A DNA stretch of 64,000 nucleotides. Origin: Bactericera cockerelli. Lineage: Eukaryota; Arthropoda; Insecta; Hemiptera; Triozidae. This document shows, piece after piece, positions 47,901 through 61,589 of this stretch. Both the position numbers and the translations under genes were made by a program. Numbering within the stretch: the stretch's first letter is position 1; the number at the start of each line of letters is the position of its first letter. Location of the stretch: the NCBI GenBank assembly GCA_024516035.1, contig CM044959.1, positions 32,148,559 through 32,212,558 of the forward strand. The letters are read 5' to 3'. The notes below the pieces were generated by a model. The model worked only from the letters and a program-made list of their open reading frames with translations. It had not been told where the DNA came from and ran no database searches.

Positions 47901-50709
47901 ATTTGAGATGGAAATTGGCTGGTCCTTGTTGAATTTGTACGTATTAGCTTGTGTAACGTTGCGCTTTGTAACATCAAGGATTTGAAACGACATACATAAT
48001 TAAGTGAACAATGCAATGAAACTCAATTGAACTTTCAAATGACATACGTAGATAACTTTTGGACTGTTCGCTGTAGATAATGTTACTTAATCGTAGTCTC
48101 ATAGATTTTTTATTGATGAAATACCAGGATAAACAAAATAATAGATAATTATTTCGTGTCCGTGCATGAGGTGGACACAGACACCTACCTATATCACGGT
48201 GGTGAGAGGATTATATGGGCGCCAAGATCCAATATCTAGGCTCCTTTCATGTCCATTGAATCTATTTGTTTTAAATCTCACCCAGCCTGAGTTGGGTCAG
48301 TCCCAGGTGTTTTTTATTTTGGAGGGAACAGAGGGCAGTAGTCAAAATCGTTACACCACCGAAAAAAACGGAATCAAGAAAATATAGCAATTAGTCATCA
48401 TTTTGTATACGTAGCCGTGCAAATAGTGTTGGACGCACAGAGATACACCTATCAGGATTTCATAGATACTTTGATTTATTACATTGCACCACAGATAAAT
48501 GGAAGAAAATATGTTTAACTATACATAAGAACATATTTCATATGCATGTACATTGTACATAGCATGATACATACGATAAGAGAGTACTGGGAGAAAAAAT
48601 GATTGATCTACTGAACTAAAAATACACGAAGAATTGAAAATAGTTGAGACAAACGCCAAGTTCACTCGACCGTAGAAAATCACCTGAATCAGAATATTAT
48701 GTGATTTGTTATCCTAAAATATTAAATACACATCATGCATTTTCCAAGACCCACAAAAAAACGTAAATAATGGAGCTACTTTGTGATTCCTTTGTGTTTC
48801 CCAAGTTTTTATTAACTTTGGTTATTTTTAATATTTTGGTTAAAAATTAAATCCTGGTCAATAACTGTGTTCAAGTTGTGCGCTCTGTATCTTCCTTGTA
48901 ATTCGCATATTCTTTAGTTCTGAAATCAAAATTCATACACATTGGAGGATTCAGAAACATTCTTCAAGGACAAAGAATTAGATTGTGAAGTATTGACTAA
49001 CATTTGGTTTTCCAAATCCAAATTATTCATCATTCCTTGCACTGCTTTCAGTCTGCTGTTCTGGCGTTCCCAGAACCACTGCTCAGGATTTCAAGAGCAT
49101 GCACCCGACTACTTAGCACATAGAGGTGCACACTTATCCCGGATGTCAATAACCTCTCATACTCACAATGTAACTCATTTTTATTCCTGAGTAATGTGCT
49201 AGTTCAGAAAAATTGAAAGAATATTAATTTCTTGAGAAGTAAAACGCATCCTCAAGATGCATTTCTAAGTATTCTCACCCAGCAGTTTTACTTTCTTTTC
49301 GTTGAAACTTTCTGTTGAGATTATTAATAGATCAATTTCATTGGAATAAAAACATTAACTGGAAACATGTTACCACCCGGACAAGACAAAGTGATCTATA
49401 AATCATTCACCTACATTGAATCTAGAAAGTAGAAATATATTATACTTCATTCAGCATGAGACACTGATGTGCTGATTTTTCAATAAGTCACTCAAGTCTT
49501 CATTCATTTGATTTGATATTTTCTCTATTGAGATTGTTTTGTATGGAAAAGTCCGAGTGAAAGGTGATTGTTTCTATCAATATAAACAAAGTACCTGTCT
49601 GAGAAATTCGTTGATCATACTTAAAAGCTGATTTTAAAAGCTATTTTTAAATGCCAAATTTCTACTTTTGAAGAGGAGATTTATAAAATGTTTGAACACA
49701 AATATTGACATGATATCTCTACAGTCTACAGTATTCCCTATCTAAACTTTAAAATTTAGCATAAAAAAACACATTACTTTTAGTAAAGACAATGAGGTAA
49801 CCTCTTAATAAACTTAAATTATAGTTCTCAAGTGAAAGCCCTATTTGTTAAAGATCGAACCTGCGATCCTCACGTTGTAAAACGACCACCTTTAACCGCT
49901 TGACCATCGACTCCGCCAATACATAACATCGAGTTCCCATAACTCTCTGTGAGGTTCCGGTAATCTAGTCATTCATCAAGCTCAAATCTTCAGTCAATGC
50001 GGTCACTCCCACATAGAAAAGGCAAATAGCTATGCCAGGACGATAAATAATGGACACTTATATCTATCTATGTCTACAGATCAATAAACCAAGGATAGTG
50101 GATAGATAAGATCAGCTATCTATATGCAAAGTTCATCTAGTCGGTACTTCAACGCTGAAAAATTAGCCGTCAAGACATTTGCAAATAGAGACATTGTGGA
50201 AAGAAATGGGATATGTATTCAAAGTTAGTATTTATTTATAGGAGTTACTCAAAGTTACTTTTTACTCATGGAAGTTATCCAGAGTTACTGTGAGCAATCT
50301 GATGGAGCTTTGACGTTAGCTACTGACTCCTCAATGCATTCGATTCCAAAGACCGGACAAAGGCATTAGAAGTGAGATCTACACTATCTTTACCTACATT
50401 AGAGAACTGCACTCATTGATGAATAAATTTTGTCTCCCAATAAATTGATGTCAATTGCTGATAAGGAGAATAACTAGGGTAGCAACAAGTGCAAGGGCAA
50501 CAAAAAATTTGAGCAGGTTGAAATTTGACATTAGCTTTCAACGTGCATCATGAATATGTCTGTCTTAAGATTTAACACTAATGGCTAAATGGTGTAGGTA
50601 ATAAATCCGTTTTCAAACTGTAAATTCAGTAACCCTCATTCAAACATGAGGTTTTCAGGAAACATTTTACTGAATCATTATGAATTACTAATAAAGAAAA
50701 CGGACACAT
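41971..50709. other. Long spacer, no supported gene
   Basis: AT-rich with short frames. The 74-codon minus frame at 44439-44663 (containing NLTDMVKAIAKLVDELTSFF) is unrecognised and isolated. A near-palindrome ATGTACATTGTACAT lies at about 48547. The SINE-like head at 49850-49917 is listed separately. Confidence 0.4.
49850..49917 (-). mobile_element. tRNA-like SINE head or tRNA relic
   Basis: Minus strand: GGCGGAGTCGATGGTCAAGC includes an A-box-like TGGTCAAGCGG, and about 40 bases later comes GCAGGTTCGATC (B box). No acceptor stem forms and no complete cloverleaf is possible. It is therefore a tRNA-derived SINE head or tRNA pseudogene, different from the other two tRNA-like heads in the window. 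No tail or target duplication was recognised. Confidence 0.5.
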
Positions 50710-51348
50710 GTAAATTCCCCCGGTTTTTTGAAAGGTTCGTATTTCCGGTTGTAAATTCCCCCGGTAAAATATTTGATTACCTGAGGGTTTCATGGTAAAT
50801 TCCCCCGATTCTGTACGTACAGGTATAAAATTGTATATTGTAGGTATGTAGGCAATCTTTTTTTCCTTATAGGCATAGCCTTCAATTCATGAACCGAGGC
50901 ATGGCCTACATAGTATTTTACCTAACCCTACTATAAACCGAAGGCATGGCCTTCATTGTATTTTACCTAACCCTGCTATAAACCCAAGGCATGGCCTTCA
51001 TTGTGTTTTACCTAACCCTACTATAAACCCAAGGCATGGCCTTCATTGTATTTTACCTAACCCTGCTATAAACCCAAGGCATGGCCTTCATTGTATTTTA
51101 CCTAACCCTACTATAAACCCAAGGCATGGCCTTCATTGTATTTTACCTAACCCTACTATAAACCCAAGGCATGGCCTTCATTGTATTTTACCTAACCCTA
51201 CTATACACCCAAGGCATATCGAAACTTGATTACAAATATTCAATAAACTGACATTTTTGTTATTTTCTGTAGGTTGACCATCGGGGGAATTTACATTATA
51301 CCTTTTTATTGCAATCGGGGGAATTTGTATGAAAGCGGGGGAATTTAC
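50710..51348. mobile_element. Composite element: inverted motif clusters around a 45-bp minisatellite
   Basis: On the left are three direct copies of GTAAATTCCCCCGGT or GTAAATTCCCCCGAT (50710-50724, 50751-50765, 50795-50809). On the right are three inverted copies of the form ATCGGGGGAATTTAC (51280-51294, 51314-51328, 51334-51348). Between them is an array of 45-bp units. There is no coding capacity and no clear target duplication. The layout of repeated inverted motifs around central tandem repeats recalls nonautonomous Helentron/DINE-like elements, but no terminal hairpin or host-site signature confirms this. Confidence 0.6.
50893..51216 (+). repeat. 45-bp minisatellite, about seven units
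   Basis: Units begin AAGGCATGGCCTTCATTGTA and continue TTTTACCTAACCCTACTATA. Unit starts are 50942, 50987, 51032, 51077, 51122 and 51167, an exact 45-bp period. One degenerate unit precedes them and a truncated one follows. A single A/G site in the CCTACTAT word varies between units. Neighbouring units are almost identical, implying recent homogenisation. Confidence 0.95.
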
Positions 51349-51786
51349 AATCGCCCAAGAAAACATCTGAAATTTTTACCTGTCACTGAGACTTATCAAA
51401 TGTACGATAATTCTCGTCTAACCAATGATTTACCTGAAACAGAGCAAGAGAGATAAAATTAAGAACTTAACCTTTGAAATGTTTAGTTAGACCTTGTTAA
51501 ATGTAAATGTTATCTCCCATCTGGCAGATGAATTCAGATTACCAGGTAATTGGACAATTACTTAACCTGAACTTGAACAAACTTAGCTGAAATGCAGGTG
51601 AGAAAGCACTCAGCAATCTCAGTCTTATCAGAAACCTTTCATACAGGAAAATTGAAATGAGTGTTAATATTATTCATTAATTATTTTGATTTAGAGAATA
51701 CCTCTATCCATACATTTTATCAATATATATTCAAAGGAAGGCATGTTCTCTGTGTGTTTTGGTGTGTGTGTGTGAGAGTGTGTGTT

Positions 51787-51845
<59 letters not shown>

Positions 51846-54800
51846 AGAGAGAGTGGTAGAGATGGAAATATCAAAAGACATACTCGTATATTGCACTAAA
51901 AATGAAAAATGTGAGTAATGTGACCCTTAAAAAACTTAGATCGATACTACCTACTTACCTCAATGCTCACCATGAGATCACTATTGACAATACCTGAAAA
52001 CTGGACATTGCCTATAGCATTATTTATTACTTATCTATTTGCTAATCACGGGTGAGACACAGATATATTACGACTCATCATCATTCAGGAGTTGGGTAAT
52101 AATCTCATGTATCTGCTCAGTATGCAGTTGTTGTGAAGACACGGGGAGGTGAAGGGTTCAGAGTACCTCCCTCATGAGAATAATAAAATATTTCATTGCA
52201 TGATGCACAAATGGCTTTATTTTTAAAGTACCAATTTATAATAAGTATGCTCATTTCAATTCAAACATAGTATGTTTAATGGCTGTTTAAACATTTGAAT
52301 AGGTATTTTGGCAACTGTCCAGCACTTGGACCAACGGCTCCCTAAGAACATTAGTCACCTTGAACGCCGTCTAAACGGAACCCTTTTCACGAGGTTCCTG
52401 ATTAACTGTGACAGCTAGCTGTAGCGTTTGAAATTTACGAGTCCCTTCAACAGCACAAAAGTATTCTTTTTTTATTGGATGCAGTGAGCCATACTTCCTG
52501 CTACGTTAGGAGAGGGTGTTGAAATTATGAGAAGAATAAACAAGTAAATGTTCCACGCTGAGAATTTTGAAATGATCAAAATTAAGACAAAACGGATTGT
52601 AAACAAGAATCTAAATATTCCAAATGATGCAGCATAAGAGGAGGTGAATAGGAACCAAACGATTCCATCAATATGTCAAGAGTGTAATGGAAAGTTAGAT
52701 GAGGGTGGCTGAGACATGTGGAGACAGGTTCCTTTTCCTTCTTGGAATTTTGACATTCAATAAATTGCTCCTAATTATTTTTCTTGAATAAAGATAGGAG
52801 CCTAAAACAACCCCTCTAATCTTTAGGGTATTAAAGCACTAATGTAAACAGATTGATTATCATGGACCAAGGGAATCTTAACAACGAAAAAATCCATCAA
52901 CCTTAGCGATATGTTAAAAAATATATGCACCAAGGCAAGCAATGACATGAGGAGACAAAATATAACAATCTACCATCTTTCAGAAGTGAATTGGAGTTCA
53001 TAAATCTTGGCACATATTTCCTTTTACAGTTCAAATCTAAACACTATCAAAAAATGCTGACTACTTACTTTACACGAAAAACACTGAACGTAAAGCTGAC
53101 CTAGAAACTCTTGTAAGGCATTCAGCAATCTGCTATTGCTGACTTGAAATATTTACAAGTATTCAATTACAACAACTATTGTTATTGTTTCATATTGTTT
53201 CCAGGTCAAATTTGGAATTTTTGTTATGCATGTTATGAATTTCAACTTGAAGACTTGGACACGTTAAACTGTCCATCAAGTGCTTATACTGCTTATTTTT
53301 ATGATATAATCTCAATGAAAATATTCTCTTACCTATAATTTTTTATAGGTGTGTACGTACTAATAATTTCTGTAGACTTATTGTTTTTATCTCACGTAAT
53401 GTTGTCTGGAAATCAAAGCATTTCTTTTTACCAAAATACAAATAAAAATTGAATGCTTGATTTTTTCACTTGAGCCTTAAACGAAAGTCGTGAAAAATTC
53501 ACCCTGCCTTTTTCGGACATGTGCAAGACCACAAGTTTGAAAATCAAAGCAACCCTAGAGCCGTTGGTGTATTTTTATAATATGGTAATCATAGCACTGT
53601 TGTTGATGATTTTGACGAAGATCAGTTCATGAGACGGCACTCGAGTTCATGGAGATTGATGCTGGAGATATTTCGTGAATGCCAACACTAGACCACCCTT
53701 CAGTTCCTTTGTCTCAAGAAAATTAAAGTGGTTGAACTGTTATTAAACAAGATAAAGTGAACAGTTAAAATGAATTGTAAATATTCTCGTACAAATATAT
53801 ATCCTTTAAAAAGTGCACTAATGTGCATCTTAATAGGATGTGCTGCATGTACAAATTGTTCAGCCAAGCATAAAGTGGCATCATTAAATTTAAAGGATCA
53901 GGCGCGTATTTTGATTATGCACTGTCCTGCCTGCTAGCCCAATCTGTCCACCACAATCCTTTTGGCGCTTACAGGTACTGTCTAGGGCGCGCTAATTGCT
54001 GAATATCCTTATTTTAGTGTCGTCAGAAGAGTTATTAGAAAAAAATATCAAGATTAAATAAAGGATACCGAAAAGAGAAATTACCCCTACTCCATCAGAT
54101 AAGTAAATTTTCAATATATCAAACCTTTCAATGCCAAAGATACCGAAAAGCTGTAAAAGACGGGGCTCCCTTTATTTTAGAGGAGATTAAATGGGATACC
54201 TATCATTTCTTTTCAAGGTAATAAAATGAGAAGTTTAGTAAGCATATTTAACCACTCTTCCACTTATACGTTCTCGAGATTTCGGGCCGGCCCAGCCGTT
54301 CAAAAAATTGTAATGATTTCCGTCCTGTATCTCAAGAATCGGCATTGGTAGAATTTTTTCGATACGTAATCCTCTCAACCAAACCTTTCAAACAAATAAA
54401 TCTTCACTCTATGGATAGGTGTTAAATGGATTGTTCTCGAGAAACTGGTTGTTGGGTGAGACATTATGCTCCCCAGCTGATGAAATTAGAGTTCGATTCA
54501 TTCGTCTTAACATTAGACAAATTCTTTCCACTTTTCTATCATTAATTGTTTCATTTTTTTAAGTTTCCATGTATTTATATTTCACAATAACATCTTCAAC
54601 AAACAATGAGGATATACCCACCTTCAAAAGATAAAAAATCTTGTGCTGAAGGTGGGGAGAATCGTCCAACAAGAGGATAGTTTTCTGGAAGTGATTTGCT
54701 GAGTGGTTCATAGGCTGTTAAATTCTATAAATCTCATAGTTACATTAACTTTAACAATAATGAGTGTATTTTATTAGTGGTGCTACAAATATTATGCGCT

Positions 54801-55435
54801 CAAGTTTTTGTCGAGCTCAGCAGACTTTATCTCTCACGTGTTAAGTAAGGTAAGTAACATGAAGCCTACCTTGCGATCATAAGCTTCAATCTTGTTACTT
54901 CTCGCCTCGGCTAAGTTGTCTACCATGTCAACAAAATTGTGATCAATCAGATAATAGATACAATCACTCACAAAAGAAACTTTCTAGGAAAAGATGAACA
55001 TCTCAATTTATTCTTGGAACTTTCAAAGGAATGCCGCATTTTAGATAAAGTTTTCAGGCGATACTATATTTAATTTATTAATCTATTCATTTTTGCATAT
55101 TGTACACAAGTACAGAGACAAATGAGTTGAAGATTCAAGACCATATGTCGTGTAGAGAGGAAATATTAAATTTAAAAATTGGCGTTCTTAGAGATTAAAA
55201 CCACAAATAACTATGTCGAATATGTAGATGTAATCTTAAAACTTCTGAAATTGCTTTAGACCTCCAAATTGATGTGCATATTAAACAAAAGAGTCAGTTG
55301 ATGCAAATAAATGGAAACATAATAATATACTATACATGATACAAGTCTAGTTGAATCAAGAGATTTTCTATCAGCTGACATCAACTAGTTGCGAATGTAT
55401 GTCGGATAACAACGAACTATTGACTCTAGGTCTAG
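51349..55435. other. Spacer with a microsatellite, no gene seen
   Basis: Apart from the TG/GA array at 51749-51854 it holds short chance frames in AT-rich DNA. A small GC-richer patch near 53930-54000 (GGCGCTTACAGG, AGGGCGCGCTAATTG) is unexplained. Confidence 0.4.
51749..51854. repeat. Compound (TG)n(GA)n microsatellite
   Basis: TG-rich stretch with interruptions passing into a GA run of more than 30 bp, ending near 51854. Confidence 0.95.
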
Positions 55436-55439
55436 ATGC

Positions 55440-55720
55440 TTTCTCACTTACATAATGGTACTATTATGAAACCATTGTGCAGAGACCGAGCATTTAGAAA
55501 ATCAGATTATCAAAGTGGCAACATGACTAACAAGAGGGGCCGAACTGTAACTGAGCCGATGGCAAAACCGATACGTCATGGTCAGAACTCGAACATGAAA
55601 CCTCCTGTAGCAGACACATCTGAAACTCACCAAAGCGTAAACCCATGAACGCATAATTATATTCATAGAGCCCCAGACGTATGTTAAGCGCATGCAATCG
55701 CCGTGTAATAAAAAAATGGA
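55440..55720. promoter_or_regulatory. Candidate noncoding regulatory patch
   Basis: Complex, GC-balanced sequence. Near its right end it has ACGCATAATTATATTCATAG and CCGTGTAATAAAAAAATGG (a Cdx/Abd-B-like TTTATTACACGG on the minus strand). Frames on both strands (70 and 83 codons) overlap without a recognisable peptide, so coding is not favoured. Confidence 0.15.
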
Positions 55721-58700
55721 AACACACCTTTTGTTTTCTGGATCCTCAAACATTTAACAATAAGCAGTGGTGTTCTATGTTTTCACACAGTGCAGTTCAT
55801 GGGCTATTTGGAAGCGTTTGATGAGCCGATAAGTCTGGCTCGGTTAGCAACGTCCAATTCATAAGGGAACACGCGTCCTGAGCTCCAAGGTTAAGGTGAG
55901 ACTGAGCGCATGAGTGCATTAATGCATTTACTGGAGCAACTCTCTTTCTCGAGTAACCATTTCATAACAGAAGAGACATATATGTACTATCATGTACAAT
56001 TGTACATATTATGCTCTAGATTTACACATCTTCTTGGAAGTAATAAAGAGGGTTGCATTAAAAAAAAAAATTAGTTAAAAGGGAAAATTATTGAATCTTT
56101 AATTTGGAACGTTACTGAATATTGAGACTTGACTGAAAAAGACATGCCCTCTGAATGACAAGGTCAAAAGAACAATTTTTCAATAGTTTGAAGTACTTAA
56201 ACGCAGAGCCAAAATGAGCTTCCAACAACATTGACATATTTATATTTGCACCGTTTATTTTAAGTGATAATTTGATAATTAATCCTCGTTAAAATCTAGT
56301 TAGAGCTGACACTATACATGCCTTAGTTCAATACCCTGCTGGGCCACCACTGCTATTAATATCTCAATTATAAGAAACCCGACATAGAGATGGTCCATCA
56401 TAACAACGAACTAGATGCTAACGCCAGTGGGAATGACGATGATATAGGAGATAATAACGACGATGATTATAGGTTTCAATTAGGAGAGCAATTGTTTTTA
56501 TTTTTGGAAGAAATGCACCGCGTCAAGTGGAGTTAATGTCGAGGGGAATGACATCCAACCACTGTGTTTTGGGGTAATTGAGAGCGGAGTGTACTTAATA
56601 ACTGACACTATAGTTTGTGACGGGCTTCGTCTCTTCAATTTTTAAAAAAGAAATGTGTTTGATGATTTTTAGATAAATATATTTGAAGATGGGGTAGAGG
56701 TGGACATAGAAGTTTATAGAAAATATTAAAATAAACATAGAGAGTATTCAATATCAATTTGATATTCATCACAGTGGTAACGTTAGCTGCTGAAGTCAAA
56801 GTACTCTTAGAAACAGTTTTTAGTGTATGTGACAAAGAAGTATCTAGGATGTCTTGCTTATCGACGTAAAAGATACCGAAAAAATATTCTCGAACTAAAA
56901 AATTACCAATAAAACAAACATCAATTCTCTTGAATCGATAATGCAACAAGAATGGAATTGAATGGATTCGAAAAATCTATTCTACATTTATACATACAGC
57001 ATTTACTATTGAACGGAATAATAATATGCTGGAAGCTTTAAGAGAGAATACATTCTAGTAACTCCAACATAATAAACTTGGTATTATGATATTTGAAACA
57101 ATAATTAAAAGCAAAGTTATGTAAGCAGCTACATTATCACGATCAAGGAAACGACTTCAGTTCTATTCTCTCAAAAAAAGAAACAAATGGAAAAAAATTG
57201 AAAGTATATTGGGAACAACACTGAGAAAGGTTTGAAACCTAATTTGAATATTCCAACAAAAGCAAACCAGGTGAAGCAGGGAGTGAGGCGACACAGTGAC
57301 ACCTAGGTGTGCAACGTGTAGAAGATGCAGTTCTATCAATATACAGGGAAGCAAGAGACCACGCTGAGATGACTCAGAATAAAAGACGAAGAACTAAACT
57401 AAGATCAAAATTAGAGACAAGAATTGATCAATCATGAGAAATGTCAACATAACAAGGCAATCAAAAATCAGATAGTAAATATAGTTACAACTTTATAACA
57501 ATTAAGGACTAAATTTATCTTAAACATGTAAAGAGAGTGAGACTTAAATACTACAGTTGGTACTCCTAATGGATACTATACTAGAACTTAACAATGTAAG
57601 TATGTACTTCCAAACTTTAAGTAAGAAAAATAATTATTTCATACAAATAAAGAGATGTGTCCTCTTTATTTGTACATCCCAATAATTTGTATCTACATAC
57701 CAATAATTTGTATTTGAATGTATAATATACTAGAGAGTCAAATACCCAAAAGAAAATTACATAGGTTCGCCAGGATTTAAATTTTAGCTTTAAGTATTAG
57801 CATAATACATTATAAAACCATAATTATGGGATGTAACTAAAGAAGATTCTGGAACACCCTGAGCAACCCTAAATGAAGACTTCACAGGACAAAGTATTAT
57901 TGAACTGTTACATTCAGAAGTGAGATGGGAAAACACAGGAATCGTGCTGTATTTGTCACGTGTTAGGTTAGATGTTATGTCGGGAGCAGCGCCGTCCCCT
58001 GGGGAAGACATTAGTGAAACCAGAAATAAAAAGAGTCTTGTTCTGGATATATGTACTTGGTCCCCTTTCCTGACTAGAAAGGAGGTCGGTATAAAAGTTA
58101 CTTTGTAAATGTCCTCATAATAATATCTTTGCTTTTGAAGGCTCTTGCTCTTGACAAGTAAATCTCAAATATTTTCAGATTATTTAAATCGAGATAATTA
58201 ATTAATTAGCTCTACAATGGATTGGGTCGATAATTTATTACAATTTTTTTCATTCATTTATTTTTAAATTTTAGTAGACGAAATGAAACTTTGTGTAAAC
58301 CTAACCATATGAACAATTATCATTATTCCCAAATAGTTCCTCCAAAGTACACCACATTGTACATAGGCAAGAGAGTGGAAAACGTGCAACCAGATGAATT
58401 CTCAGGGGTTCCAGGATGTAACATGTAACGTCCACGTAGGTTGAAGACTCAGTCGCAGTCGGAATGATCAGAATACTAATCAGGAACTTCCGGACCAGGA
58501 GACAGGATCTGGAGATGATTCAATATTTTGGACACTGGCGGACGACGCGTCGGAAACACTTTCCTTGCGAATTCTATCGAAGGACTCTAGAAATGGTCTA
58601 GACAAAGAACTATAGTTCATGCTAATTTTGTTTATTGCCAAAAATACTGAAAATATCAATTCACGTTACTTCCTTTCCCTTTGAAATATCCTATACCTAA

Positions 58701-61229
58701 TTTCCTAGCTTTGGAATCTCTAGTCCCTGCTTCCTGCAGCTTCTGTAAAATCTGAGGTATTCCAGATGATGGATGACATGCTAACACACACAAAAGTCGA
58801 TTGAAACTTTTAGCAACCTCAGCGAAATAAATAGAACTGTGGTCTGATATCGCATGGGTGTCATGTTCTGAGATTAGGACGATCTCTTTGCTGTTAGGTA
58901 AGGTACTATCACAATATTAACTTAACATTAGAGATATTTTGAATTACTAAATTCACTTTTAAATAAAACCTTTATAACTATACGTATACATAATTATGTA
59001 CAATTGTACATACAAAGTGACACATAATTATGTTCTGGCTACTTTAAAGCGTTTTTTTTTCTTCTCTCGTTTAAATTGATACACATTTTGGAGTAAATAT
59101 CCTTTAAAGATTCCAAGAATTATTCCTTCGCAAATTATGACATTAATCGAAGATGAAAATTAAAAACATATATGTCAAATGTAGAGGAAAATCGAAAAGA
59201 AAAAAGAAATTGTATTATTATCAAAACATGATATCATTGAAAAGTTATTTATTGAAATGTCCATGATAATTTTGATAGAACGAACCCACAACCAAATGAA
59301 ATGAATATCGCAAACATATCAACGCTTCGCTGTGAGTATGAACGGAACTCAGCAAAATTTGAGAGAAAGAGATAAATGACATTCCACAGTTTATAAAATA
59401 AGGAAAGAACTTCCCAACTTCTCATTAATTCAACTCGTATCGTTACATGGCTTCCACTTTTGACTTCTGACCCCTCTTCTTTTGTTTCCTATATATAAAA
59501 AAAACAAATTTTCTGTGAAATTTCTTAAATACTTTCACGACTCTATCATTATTTAATATCTTCATAAGATGAACAAACTGTTGAGTTTTTGCTGAAATTA
59601 AACTGGAACCTTTTAGTCGCGTTATGTAAATGTGTTCTTTTTAAGAGCCACATTTTAGTGTAATTCTATCGGTGATAAATGAAAGTAAGTAAATAGAAAT
59701 ATTATACTAATTGGTGCACATTTGTTCAATGGTTTGAAAAGTAATTGGTCAGTGATTAGTTCCAGGAACTTTGACCACATTAATCTGAGCTGATTGTCAC
59801 TTGAAAGAGTGTAATGTTTACATGGTCATTCATTTTGATATTAGTGTAATCTTATTTTTATGTAAATTTCAACAGAAAGAGTTTCTGTTGTATTATCTAA
59901 CAATGTTGTTGAAGATCGTGTTTTAATACTACGACCAAGCACATAATATGAATAAACCTGGACACGGGTCCAATTTCTGAAAACACCTTTCCATCAGTGA
60001 ATAATATGAACATTTCATTACTAAAAGTTCTTCGGTTAACTCATGTGTAGAAAGCAGTAGTATGTAATTTCTATAATAGAGAATATTTTTTTTTTTCATG
60101 TTCTTTTTGTTGTAATTACTGACTAAATGATTTCCAGTTGCTCTGAAATGAACTAGCAAGGTACAGAGGTTTATAATAGGCAACTGTGTGGACCCCTATT
60201 GGATGATCTACAAGATACATCAAACCCACACATAGATGTTTTACATTTACACTAAGTCAATTACAGAAACTATGTAGTCATATGAGCTATTTTAGTTATT
60301 GAACTTTAAAATGAATTATTCTTTTTGCTACTCAGCTATTTGTGTTGGGATTATTCCATGGACTCAATTGGCAACGAGACGTCCGTCTATTTGTTTAGAA
60401 TTCCTCACTTTCAAGGTCAGAGACGCTCCTTTGTTCCAATAATACGAATGGACATAGTCCAGGGTTCAAGGATTAGTTGGGAAATGGTCTCCCGCGAAGC
60501 TGAGACCTCTGGAGGAGGATAAGGATTAAGGGTGGTGGCTCAGAAGTTAATTTATTTGTGTAATATGGTTTACTTGGTGTTCACATGAGTGGAGTGTTGT
60601 GACAGTATTTATGATGCAGGAATATCCGGGTTGAGACGGTTCTCTTGTAGAAAGTTACTGGATGTTTTGGGCTTTGAGAAGATAAATCATTGAGGTTTTA
60701 TGATTCTAAAGCATCAAGGATGTCTCTAAAACTTAAGGGAAAATTTTGAATTCATAACTTCCACAACTAGTTGTTCCTCCGATGCGGTGAAACCAATGAG
60801 TTTGAAGGAAAAGGAATGGTTGTCCCACCAGCGGTTCCACGATTGCACTCACTCTTGGTGGTGCCGATTTAGTATGAACAGAAACAATTTGTGCACGTGT
60901 AAAATGTGGAGATGAGGCAATGGCTGTGTGGGGCAGGAAATAGATTTTTTTTAAAACGAAAAATCATTTTATCTGGTCATGAATACTTTATCGGCGTTCA
61001 ACCAATAAATAGTTGAATAGATTGAGACCACCTTACCAGTCAATAATGACGAGAGATGAGATAGAACTCAACAGTAGTTCCATCTCACTTGTAGATAATA
61101 TCTACTGAGTGTTTCTACCTACTTAGAACAACTTTGGGTCGTCATTTACATAGCTCATTAAGTCTTCAAGGAGCTATCATGTAGATGGAGATGGCGCAGA
61201 GTGTAACACAAGTTCCCACAACATAGGAG
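55721..61229. other. Spacer, no supported gene
   Basis: 55790-55930 is GC-richer and contains GGTTAGCAAC (half X-box-like). Palindrome ATGTACAATTGTACAT occurs at 55992-56007 and 58996-59011, and a 12-bp hairpin at 57643-57673. Frames up to 104 codons (56635-56949 minus) show no recognisable domain. Confidence 0.4.
57643..57673. repeat. Perfect 12-bp inverted repeat with 7-base loop
   Basis: ACAAATAAAGAG at 57643-57654 and CTCTTTATTTGT at 57662-57673 are exact complements. No T run follows and no gene is adjacent, so a terminator role is not supported. Confidence 0.6.
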
Positions 61230-61420
61230 TGTCCGTCCTATGTGTCACATGTCACATCTAATTATGCGACGGGGCCCTAATTATGATCTGAATGAATCAT
61301 GGGACCGAAATAAATCAATGTGGCGAAATCGCAACAGAATGGCGGTTGCGGTTGCGATAGAAGTGTCAAACCCACCGTCCTTAATTGCGTCTTTAGTCCA
61401 CCGCAAAAGAGACCGAAACC
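61230..61420. promoter_or_regulatory. Candidate Hox/Exd/Hth-type regulatory patch
   Basis: Two TAATTATG cores lie near 61259 and 61279. ATAAATCA (61310-61317) reads TGATTTAT on the other strand, a Hox-Exd-type site. TGTCA (61364-61368) fits Hth/Meis. GCGGTTGCGGTTG nearby is Runt-like. The patch is GC-balanced within AT-rich DNA. A 77-codon frame crosses it without a recognisable peptide. Known motif grammar, but the function here is inferred. Confidence 0.2.
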
Positions 61421-61589
61421 ACACAAAAGTAAGTCAAAAAAGTTTACATAAGCCTTATTTTGATAATGGGTGATATAAGGTGAAGATTTCGGTCTAGAAA
61501 TGTAGTGAATGTAGCTAGCTATCTTTGTTATTATGTCACAATTTTCATGTAATTACGTGGAAATTTTTTTTTTATACAAGTACCTAAAC

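Noticed and set aside
50930..51200. CCTAACCCT words resembling telomere repeats
   Set aside because: The word occurs once per 45-bp unit and is not tandem with a 5- or 6-bp period, so this is not telomeric DNA.
50710..51348. CRISPR array
   Set aside because: The repeat is a contiguous 45-bp minisatellite without unique spacers, and the DNA is eukaryotic in character.
56635..56949. 104-codon minus-strand frame as a gene
   Set aside because: AT-rich, hydrophobic-biased peptide without a motif, and no supporting context.
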